In this document: positions 50,029-62,000 of the stretch, piece after piece
How the letters are laid out: each line of letters begins with the position of its first letter
How positions within the stretch are numbered: the stretch's first letter is position 1
Origin: Ciona savignyi
Taxonomy: Eukaryota > Chordata > Ascidiacea > Phlebobranchia > Cionidae
Reading direction: 5' to 3'
DNA: 64,000 nt
Assembly (NCBI GenBank): GCA_000149265.1
Contig: CH003417.1
Span: 536,824-600,823 of the forward strand
Notes under the pieces: generated by a model
Told to the model about the DNA's origin: nothing
The model's input: only the letters and a program-made list of their open reading frames with translations
Database searches by the model: none
Translations under genes and position numbers: made by a program

Positions 50029-50042
50029 AGCAGTTAAGGAGA
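50029..50042 (+). other. Splice acceptor 14 bases before the SH3RF ATG
   Basis: A T-rich tract (GTATTTTTTTATTTTATTTACAG) ends at 50028. The ATG at 50043 follows a 14-base leader. It either joins an unseen 5' UTR exon or accepts a spliced leader. Confidence 0.55.
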
Positions 50043-53000
50043 ATGAATTCTGAATTCATAAATGATTTGCTTGAATGTTCTGTTTGCCTAAAGCCATTGG
50101 ACGAACAAAATAAGGTAATATTTATGCAAGCATTATTACAAAACTCACTAAAACTGTGGAAACAAATTCTGACCCTGCCCTAAACACCAAACTAAACCCC
50201 AGAACTAAACCTACCCTCGCACTAAAATATTATTTTAGTTTGCACTTTCCTTATGTCTCTCTTTTCCTCTTAGTTTTCCCTGACCAGTCTTCCAAACATC
50301 TTTCAAATAACTAACTGAACCTTCATTCTGCTTTTCGCAGGTTTTGCCATGTCAACACACATTCTGCAAGTTGTGTCTTCAGACAATTGTGAAGTCACAC
50401 AAGGAGCTACGTTGCCCGGAATGTCGAGTCCTCGTCAAGCAGAAGGTAGAAGACCTCCCTGCCAATATTCTGCTCATCAGGCTGCTGGATGGTATCAAGT
50501 ATCAACAGAACAACAAACCACAAGCAACCGAGAAACCTGACTTTCGGCGACATTCAGGTACGGCTTGCCACATTTTTACTTAGGATAAGACAAAATATTC
50601 ATTTTCTCCTGGTGTTTGTGATATAGCAAGATGCATTACACACCGGCAATCGTCAGAATACCTCGATAATTATAAGGGAGCGTTATTATGAGGATATTTG
50701 TCAGATTACCTCGCAATCACATCAGGCAGCGTTCTTATGAGGGTTATCGTCATATTACCTTGCACCCAATGTCAGGTTACTAAAGCTATTTCAGTGTGTT
50801 GTGTGTGATGAAGATGTTCCTACAATTTTATATGAACATATCAATCTACTGGCTTCATACAATGTCCGTTAAGTGTCTTGTCAAAACACTCAACTGACTA
50901 GTAAGAAATCAGGTTCGAACCTTTAACCTTTTGGCTCCTAGGTGATGCACAAACCAACCATGCTATTCGGTTGGACTAGTTTGTCAATTTAGTCACCGTA
51001 GTTTGCAATTGACATTTTTCTTATCCATTTCCGGGGGCATTAATTCAAAAACTTGTTCATACAGTTAATAGCAGTGGAAACTTGCTTAAAACCAGAATGC
51101 TTAAAGGTGTTAATAACCGAGGTTATATAAATTGTTGCGCCGCTGTCATAGGATTTTCCGATTGCTTTATTTAACAACGCGTCTTGTTTGATTGGTTCGT
51201 TAAAAAACATTAATTCAAACATTAAACAAACATTAATTCAAATTCTTGAAGTCAAATTAACACATAATAAAAGAAAAACACATGATTGGGCATTGAAGCG
51301 CAAATAAATCATATAAATCGTAAGAATGAATTAAAAAAAAGAGATCTCGCAGCTTCAGTTTTGTTGTTATAGTAAAAAGAAGTTTAATTTAGACTGTTTT
51401 TCATGGATAAACATGTACACGCGAGTGAGGAAATTGAACAGGGAGCTAAGGACAATCTTCTTTTAGAGCCGTGTTAGCATGCTTCTTATTCTTCATTATT
51501 TATTGATTATTACATTTTTTATAATGTAAGTATTAATATTTAAATACATAAGACCAGTGCAAAATTTTAGCTTAACTTTATAACAAAAATTTACTTTATA
51601 CCAAAATTTAAAATTGTTCTATTTACACCTTTATTCCAGACATATGTTTTATGTGGAAAATTTTGTGCAGGTGGCTCTTTGTTGTGTTTGAATTAGAGCT
51701 ATAAGGAAAACCAATGTAACACAGTAGCAGTGCTAGGTGGACACATGTATTTAAACACAATCATTTACGACGTACAACCCCCCAAAGAATAATTTAAATA
51801 AAAAAAGTGTGTTGGAGCAAATTGCTTGTTATGTACTAGGGAAAAGTGGATGGTATTTGCTATGATGAAACTCTGTAAATACAATCTAAATACTATTTTT
51901 TGTAAAATACTATTTAATTTTGAGCTTTATTCTTGGTTTTATGAATACAAGTCCCAGTTGTACCACAAAACAAAACAAAGTGTGATCAAGCAATGTTTAT
52001 ATTAAGTATACACTCACAGATTTGCAACCGAGATTTGATGCACCCTTATTCGCCTGCTATATCATTTTTACAAACTTGGAAACCTTATATCATTTTTACA
52101 AACTTGAAAACCTTTACAGTGGAAGGAATATTGAGCTCACCGGTGCCAGCTAGTGGTGGAGCGAAAGACGGGGGATCGGAGGCAAACCTTGTGGATTTGG
52201 AGAGACGCCCCATTCACGAACGAGCGATCAGCGAACCGTATTCTGCATCTTCTTTGCAGGTAAGCGTTGGTTTGGCCTATAACTGTGGCTATGTCAGAGG
52301 GAATTAAAAGGAGGAAAACGGCACAGGAAAATAGAGATAGGGAATTAGGGTTAGTGTTAATGTTGTGGTCAGAGTTTTAAGTAGATTACCTACTTTTATT
52401 AAGCAGATTTCCTTCATTATTCTTTCCCTACACATTCCTGTTTCTCGCTCTAGCAATCAGCGCTCAGTAAAAATCTGATTAAATATTAAATTAGCAGATG
52501 TAGCCGCCAACTTATGCAAGATACAATAATTTTCAAACAACTTTTTAAAATTAAACGATACGTCTTGTAGACAACAGTGCAATAAAGGGTAAACAAAAAG
52601 TGAGGTTAGCCTGCTTTAGCAGATGTGGCCTTGAAATTGAGAATGAAAATGGAAGGAAAAATAACCTAAAGTAAAATTACACTACTCAGTTGACACTATC
52701 AGTTACTTCCTATTTTCATTAAACCCTTCGAATTCGACATCTCAAGGGAACAGTTGTCTTGCTCAAAGACCAAACAGTAGGGATGCACAATATAGAATAA
52801 TTAGGTATTTTAGAATATTCTAGAATAATTAATTTCGAATCCTATTCTAGAATGTTTTACCATATATTTAAATTTACTATGCTGTGCATATATTTTCTCA
52901 TTTAAAAAATAGATACCGGGCGGTAAAGGGTAAATGATTGTTAAATGAAGTGGACTAGCCCTATACTTTCTACTTAAATTCTATATTGTGAATCCCTACG

Positions 53001-56000
53001 AAACAGTATCAGATGAGAGCTAGTTCAAGGTAATTTTTGCACCACACTTAATAAAAGTATCATGGTTGCCCAAAAATAGACGAAATTTCTTATTATCCGT
53101 AAAATGTCCAATTATTACTTTACTGCAATGTGCACCCCTATGTGAAGGAAGCATTGCATTATTGATAAGATAATGCAATGATTGTTACACAGGTATCCAC
53201 GGCAACTAGACCTCATGCGAAAGCACTCTTCGACTACGAATCTCATATACCAAGGTTTGCTCAATTTTAAACTAGATATGCTTGATTTTTTTTAAAAAAA
53301 GTTTGCTCAATTTTTTTAGTTTAAAAGTTTGACCAACTGAACTTGATTTTATGAAATTTTATAATAAGCAATGGTATATATATATTAGTATTATTATTAA
53401 TATATATACACTGTTTCCAAATTAAACATCTGGCACTTCCAATTTCTGATTAAGTTTAAAATTAAAACTTCAAATTAACACACTAAGTTATAATACCAAC
53501 ATACATATTTTATTGCGAATAGGATGCACCTTTGTACTTTTAATAAATTTAACAACTAGGGCTTTTATGTGTATGTGTATACTACTTATATATACTTATA
53601 TGACATACCGATAAAATATAATAAATGTTTGAAATGATTTTTTTTAAATCAAATTTGTTATTGAAAACAGAACATTTCAATTTACATGTGCCAGTACAAA
53701 TATATAAATGTATTATGATTTGTCAAATGACATGTATTTCTGTTTTAATTTTTATATTTTTAGTCTAGTAACCTATCTTTTGGAGAATAAAATGTATTTT
53801 TAAGGCGGCTTAGGAAGCTTTATAGCAAAAAAGATGTTAAGCTGAGTTTAAAATGGAAGGTAACAGTATTTTTTCATTCAAAAGCATGTACATGCTAACT
53901 CAATAAATAGATTATGAACAGTTATTTTAACTTAATATTTTTTGGCTTAGTCTAAGGTGCTCTTATCAGCTGTACTCGTGTTTTGTTTTCACTTCAAATA
54001 GCTCTAGTTTGAGTAAACATTCCAACGTATAGAGTTAATCAAAAGTCTCATGTTACAGTGGATGTTTTAAATTCCAATAAACTGTCCAATTGATACAGTG
54101 ACCTGGTGTTCAAGAAAGGCGATATGGTGGCGCTAACGAAGCGTGTTGACGACAACTGGTTCAGTGGGGAGTGTCATGGTAGAAAGGGTGTCTTCCCCGC
54201 AAATTATGTGGAGGTGGGTGAAGTTTGTATATGCGTGGGTGGCATGGACTATATAGCTATATATATATAAATAATATGCCGGTACATTGAATGTTATTTC
54301 TTGTGTTCACCTTTTATATACTTCTCTCTCTTACACAGGTTTTATCTGTAATTTCTCTTGTGACATGTGGTGTGTGTACATGTGTGGGTGGCATAAACTA
54401 TATATGGATATATATATATATACCGTTACATCAAATGTATTTTTTTGTGATCACCTTTTAACTTGTAAATGATTGTGTTTAAATACATGTATCCACATAG
54501 CATTGCTACTGCGTTACCCCCTTTTCCAGCATTGGTTTTCATTAAAGCTCTAATTACAACACAACAAGGGGCCTCCTGCACAAAATTTTTCACATAAAAC
54601 AAGCATTGTCTAAAATAAAGATGTAAATAAAACACTTTTAAATTTTGGTATAAAGTAAATTTTTAGTATAAAGTTAAGCTAAAATTTTTCTCTCTTACAT
54701 GGTTGATATCTGTAATTTTCTAGTAATTTCTAGTCATCACTCTTTATGTGGGTGGACAGCTGGTTTATTCCATTTCAAATGAACCGAAATCTCCTCCCAA
54801 TGAGTTTAATTTGACCTGAAATTTAAAGTAAAATAGCTCAATGCTTTCTGACAACGGAAAACTTCTTTACGAGGGCGGATTAATAGCACACAATAAACTT
54901 TGTGTTATTTGTAAGTCAGATTAAGTGTGGATTGGTGCTTGTTAGTTAAATCATCATGAATTCTATTACCGCTAAATTACATTTCTTAGTGTCAGAATGA
55001 TAAGCTTAATTCAATTTGTATATGTGCGGCAGGGTTAACATTTCATAATACAAATTTACTGATTACTTAACTAATACCTTTTATGTCTGAAATAAAACTT
55101 AAAATTGCTACTTACACACTCGCTGCAATAGCTCCGTAACCATCAGTGTGTGTGAGGTGATCTGACGATTGCCTGTGTGTTAATGCCCGTTGCGTTTTCG
55201 CATTAGTGGGGAATAAATATTAATATCCTATCCTACCACACATATTCCACTGTCAGGACAATGTGTTAGTCTGGATACTAATATCACCATCAAGTAGGTG
55301 TGCAAATCTCACCCTTAATCCCTTCAAGGTGTAAAAAAAATTCTCCAATAATGACTTAAATATTTAAATTTAAAACATGCAGTCCAAACATAGTAATAAA
55401 ACGCATTTTTGTGTCACTGACTAAAACTATCGATTGAAAACTACCCTATTTAGTGATAATGTTGTTCCATTTAAAAATTGTACATCTGTAATAAGATTAT
55501 TAGTGTAGCATAACTCTGGTAAACCGGTAATGTCTTTAACCTATAAATAAAGTTATGTTTTCATTGGTGTTCGCAAAATTATGTTTGGTTAACTTACCTA
55601 TTATACTCTGATTAACCCTTAATATTCACAGTTAATCTACAACCCTAGTATTATGCTCACACACATCTGTTTATCATCACACTGCAGTAAACATTGCTGA
55701 AATGCCGTATTGTGCAGGTTATCCAGCCATTGGCAAGCGATGGGCCGTATTGTTATGCTCTCTACGACTTCGAATCTAGCGACGCTGAAAAGGACAGGGA
55801 TTGCTTGACGTTCTCCAAGGTAATTTTCAGGGGAAAACTAAAAGGAGGGAAAGCAAGAAGGCGGAAAGGAGGAAAACTGCATACTAAATAAAAGATTAGC
55901 ACGTTAGAGTTAGTTTTAAACATGGGGTTAGAGTTAGGTTAGTTTTGGGGTTGATATTAGTGTTTAGAACAGGGTCAAACAAAAATTTACATAGTTTTGT

Positions 56001-59000
56001 AAGCAGTTTCCCTCCTTCCCGCTTTCCCTCCTTTTAGTGTCGCCCTAATTTCCACCATGAGATTTTGTTGTAATGTGATGAATTTAAAAGTTCATGACTG
56101 CTGGTGTCAAACTTGTGGTTAATGACACAGCTCTGTAGAATATGTTGATTCTACAAGGATAAAAATAAGTGCGAGTAACAGCAGAACCACTTGCGTGCGA
56201 GTAAGAATTTACTCTTGCAAATGAAATACTATTTAGCACTACTTTTTGTAAATGTTTAACATTACTGTAATTTTACTTTGTTCGAAAGTGTCCGAATTTT
56301 ACCACAAGTTTACATGTAGCACCAATTAGCTACCGTCTCTTTCATAATTGCTGACACTTTCAGTTTTTTATGTCTGGTTTCCATTGTAGCTAGGCGTTAC
56401 TCTTATAACATATCCATTATCCAACCACTAATATCATATCTTCTGATTCCCATTGCGACATTTCTCTCTAACTCATCATTCACCCAGAACGAGAAGATCA
56501 TTGTGATCCGCAAAGTGGATGAAAACTGGGTGGAAGGAATGCTCAGGGAGAAGATTGGGATCTTCCCACTTTCCTTCGTTAAGGTGACTATTTTCGTGCA
56601 GAATTGTGTTCATTTTTATCCCCAACGACAAAGATTAGCATGCATATAAGGACTGAGCATCATTTGAGCAGTTAACTGTTCGTTAACCACTAACACTATC
56701 AAGTCAGTGATAAGATTGGGATATTTACATTTTTCTTCGTCAAGGTGACTATTTTCGTGCAGAATTGTGTTCATTTTTATACTCAACACCAAAGATTGAC
56801 ATGCGTATTAGGATCAGTTGAGCAGTAACTGGTTAACGGATTTGTTGCTCGTTAACCACAAATACTATCAAGTTTAGAGTTAGTTTTAAACATGAGGTTG
56901 GAATTTTGGGGTTGAGATTAGGGTTTAGGGCAGGGTTTAAATTAGTTTTCGTAATTTTAGTGAGCAGTTTCCCTTCTTCCCTCTTCTCTATTCAGTGTTG
57001 CCCTTGACTCCCCATATTCACTTGGGACATTATCAAAACTTTATCTACAGCTAAGTGACGACGCGCGCAAGATGTTCGACACCCTGAGCATCTCGGATAC
57101 GGGAGCCAAGAGTCCTGGGAGCAAGAGGGATGCGGATGTGAGGGAGAAAGGAACAATGGGAGCGGCAGCAAGGAAGATAGTGAGCAACAAACCCGGCTAC
57201 AAGAGCAGCAAGAAGCGCCATTCCTTCCCAACATTTCATGCAGGTATGATATTTGTGATTGTGATATTTTGTAATAATTTATGATTTTGATAATTTATGA
57301 TATTTATTATTAATGATTTTAATATTTTGTGATAATTTATGATATTATATTTGTGATTTTAATATTTCGTGATAATTTATTATATTTGTGATTTTGATAT
57401 TTCGTGATAATTTATGATATTATATTTCGTTATTTTAATATTTTGTGATGATTATGATATTTATTATATTTGTGATTGTGATATTTCGTGATAATTTATG
57501 ATATTTCATGATAAGTTAAAATGATATATTTGTGATTGGGATAATTTATGATGTTGAGATTTGGTGATAATTTATGATAATTATTGTATTTATGATTTTA
57601 ATATTTTGTGATAATTTATGATATTATATTTGTGATTTTGATATTTCATGATATTTTATGTTATTATATTTGTGATTGTGATATTTTATGATATTATATT
57701 TGTGATTTTGATATTTCGTGATAATTTATGATATTTATTATATTTGTGATTGTGATATTTCATGATATTTTATGATATTATATTTGGGATTGTGATATTT
57801 CCTGATAATTCATGAGATTATATTTGTGATTGTGATATTTTAGAATACTCATGATTTTTTATTAAGTAATATTTTGTATGTTCTGGATATTCATGAGATT
57901 CATGATTTGTTTAAATGTAAAATTGTTGTCATATAGTGTTTGATATCAGGATATGTGCGCTATCTGAGCTATGCTGATTATACAAATATTATTACGAAGT
58001 TACCTCATAACTGTCTGTAATCCCTTTTACCCCAACACCAACCCTATTACCCCAACACTGACTCTTTTACCCCTAAAACTTAATTACCCCAACACTGTAT
58101 TTTTTAACCCCAAAAACTTAATTACCCCAACCATAGGCGCCGACTTACGGGGACATGGGGTGGTCATACCACCCCATAGCGAGCCTGGCGGGGAGGTGAC
58201 CTCCCCATACGCAAATTTAAGATAACTAATTTCTGATCTTTAATGGTTTAATCTTAACTTATATTGTTTTCGTTTAGTTGTCAATTAAATCTCCGATAAG
58301 CTACTGACGTAGTTGCCTTGATTGATACCTGTCATTTGGAATTTAATCGGCGGCTATCAGACCGCGCCGATTTTCTCTATCTGGCTCTTTGATGACAAAA
58401 CAAGATAATAAATTTGGCGCGAATCCTCGACCACGTGTGTTTACCGCCATTTTTATTATTTTTTTATTGCATCAATCGTATTCTATGATCGGCAGCTTTA
58501 AGTATTTTCTGTTATAAACCAACATAGGATGGGAAATTCCTTTTAATCCCCGGGGTGTGAAAACGGTGCGCGCGTTAGAAAGTTAGCATTCGTCAGAATA
58601 CATCGCGCCCACTATCAACCCACAACATGCAAGCTTAATTTGAGGACATAACACTCGAGTAGGTCGAGCTAGCTTTGGTGCAGGGGCGGCGAGTTACGGG
58701 GTTTAAAAAAAATAAAACGTCTTCGATCGTTTTAAATATTTTTGGCAACTCGGTGACTTTTACGATAGTCTACTTGTAGTTATAACCGTTTCATTATTAT
58801 TTCGAAAGGTTACTTTACCGCCCACATTTAATTGAGCGTAATTGCAACGCATCGTGTGCCAGAAACAAAACAGCTACAGATAAGCATAGTTAGTTAATAA
58901 ACTTCAATTTTACAAAACACCATTCACACGCCGATTGTTTGATTGTCTACTTGATATAAGCAACCATTCACACGTCGATTGTTTGATTGTCTACTTGATA

Positions 59001-62000
59001 TAAGCAACCATTCACACGTCGATTGTTTGATTGTCTACTTGATATAAGCAACCATTCACACGTCGATTGTTTGATTGTCTACTTGATATAAGCAACCATT
59101 CACAAGCTGATTGTTTGATTTTAACTCAATATTACGTATTACAAAACCAAAGTTTTACTACTTATTTTAACGTGAATGTTTAAAAACTATAAAGCATCGC
59201 ATAAATAAACAGAAATATAATAACCTAACTCATACGCGCCGACTTTTTATTTTGTATGGGGAGGTCAGACGTACTGTGACGTCATCTATTCTAGCGTACG
59301 TCATATTAAAATAAACATTTTCTCTAATTAAACTAAGGCCGCAAATGTATCGTTATTTTAACTGGGAGTTGTAAATGAAATCGTTTTTTTAAAAGGCCAA
59401 CTAACGCTGCTTAACAAACGCTTTCGTCATAATATGAATAAAATCTCCGCGATAGCCCAACGTCACACTGCGGTTTCTCGTGGCGGCGAATGTCCTTTAA
59501 TCCTATCGGTCCGATTGGTGCTGCGCTGTCAACGATATACCAGCGATAAAGAAATAATTAATTGTTGCTATTATCTAACAAGCTCAATTTGATCAAACTC
59601 CTTCCGCATGAAAAATACTTTTCGCTATAGGCCCACATTCGCGCAATACTTCTTACTATAAAGGAGGTAGTTACCGAAACAGAGATTATATGTGTTAGTT
59701 CTTATCTTATCAAACAGAATGTCGCAAAAGTTTGCTTACTATAGGAAACAAAATAAACAGTACTTTTTGTTTAAACTTGTATTGAATGCAACAACATTAG
59801 GCTACCATTCACGAATGCAGCAGTGTTAGTAACAGCTTTTAAAACCAATATTGTCGTCTTACTATCAATACGGCTTTTTTTTTTAGCGTACGCACATTAT
59901 GGTTACCCAACCCCGAACTTGCAGTGTGTTTAGTATTTGATATTAACGGTACTTGTTTATCCGATCTACTTGAAACCGCTGAATCTAGTTCGAGCCGTTG
60001 CTTAGGGAGACAGCACCAATTATAAGCCCGGAAAATAAAAATAAACACCACATTTTTTTAATTCACATTTGGATTTTTTCTTTAAATGTTTTGATCACCG
60101 AAGCATAGGTGGATAGTTTTAAAATGTCGCTGGGTTGCGAATGTAACGACACAGGGAGTATATGGGTTCGGTGGCATCCTCCCGGGAGATTTTTGTTCAT
60201 TTTAACACTTAAATTAGACGTTTTAAATGCGTTTACGCCCGTTGAAAAAAAATGTCTGAATTAGAATAGAATACACGCTTAGGTTGCTGTAGGTTAAAAT
60301 AATTTAAATATGTTGTTTTTCCGCTTTCTCCCTCTGTCTTTAGCAAGTTGCGTAAAAATTATTTACATGTCCTTAAAAGGTCAACCCTGATGTGCACTCT
60401 TCGATACCGGTAATCCGCCGATCAAAGGAACAAATACCGCCACGTAATGCGGTTGCGTACCGGTACTGCCTATAATTCAAACATTTTAAGAAAAGCGTAA
60501 TTTAGTCAAGGTTTTAATTTTAAAATATAAATATTTCTAGCATTTGGTTTAAACGACCGTTGTGCGATTTGTTCTATCAATATTAATTATCGGGTCTAAT
60601 AGGATAGGTTATTATGTTTCTCTTTATTTATGCGATGCTTTATATATAGTTTTTAAACGTTCACGTAAAGATAAGTAGTAAAACTTTAATTGTAATACAT
60701 AATATTGAGTTAAAATCAAACAATCGACGTGTGAAAGGCGGCTTATAATACGTAGACAATCAAACAATCGGCGTGTGAATGGTGTTTTGTAAAATTGAAG
60801 TTTATTAACTAACTATGCTTATCTGTAGCTGTTTTGTTTCTGGCACACGATGCGTAACAATTACGCTCAATTAAACGTGGTCGGTGAAGTAACCTTTCGA
60901 AATATTAATGAACGCGGCGACGGTTTTAACTACAAGTAGACAACGTAATAGTCATCGAGTTGCCAAAATTATTTCAAACGATCAACTCACCGCCCCTGCG
61001 ACCGAAGCTAGCTCGACCTACCCGAGCGTTATGTCCTCAAATTAAGCTCGCATGTTGTCGGTTGATTGTGCCCTTGTTCTAGCGCGCGCACCGTTTTCAC
61101 ATCCCGGGGATTAAAAGGAATTTCCCATCCTATGTTAGTTTATAACAGAAAATACTTAAAAGCTGCCGATCATAGAATATTTGGCGCAATAAAAAAATAA
61201 TACAAATGGCGGTAAACACACGTGGTCGAGGATTCGCGCCAAATTTATTATCTTGTTTTGTCATCAAAGAGCCAGATAGATAAAATCGGCGCGGCCTGAT
61301 AGCCGCCGATTATATTTTAAATGACAGGTATCAGGGCAACTGCTTTAGTAGCTTAAACGAAAAAAATATAAGTGAAAAAATTACAGATCAGAAATTAGTT
61401 AGTTATGTAATTTCGGTATATGGGGAGGTCCCTCCCGCCCCCCTTGGGGGGGGGGGGGGGGGGGTGCGCCCCCCCCGGTGCCCCCCGCAAGGCGGCCGCC
61501 TATGACCTAACTAACCTATAAAACCCGAAAATAAATTTTGATATAACAAATCGCACAACGGTCGTTTAAACCAATTTCTAGGAATATTTATATTTTGAAA
61601 TTATTTTTTTTCCTAAATTTAGGGATGCACAGTGTAGGATAGTTAGGTATTCTAGAATATTCTAGAATAATATATTGCGAATCTAGAATTTCGAATCCTA
61701 TTCTAGAATGTTTTACCATGTATTTAAATTTGCTATGCTGTGCATATATTTTCTCATTTAGAGTGAATTAGCCATATGCTTTTAAACTGTAATGAGAGCA
61801 AATTTTCAAACAATAATTTACCATTACATATTTTTTTAATCATATGTAACATCTCTAAACACTATCTGCCATGAGGGAGGATAATAGTCTAGTAGGTTGT
61901 TGTTGAAATAAATGGTTGAGAAAAATGCTCCCAAACACCAGACAATTTTTATTTCCCCAGTTCGGCTTCAAGACTAGCTATTAATGCCCTTGCACAATTA

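Noticed and set aside
58920..59127. Regular 44-bp repeat considered as a CRISPR-like array
   Set aside because: Units are contiguous with no unique spacers, lie inside a eukaryotic transposon, and no cas genes are present.
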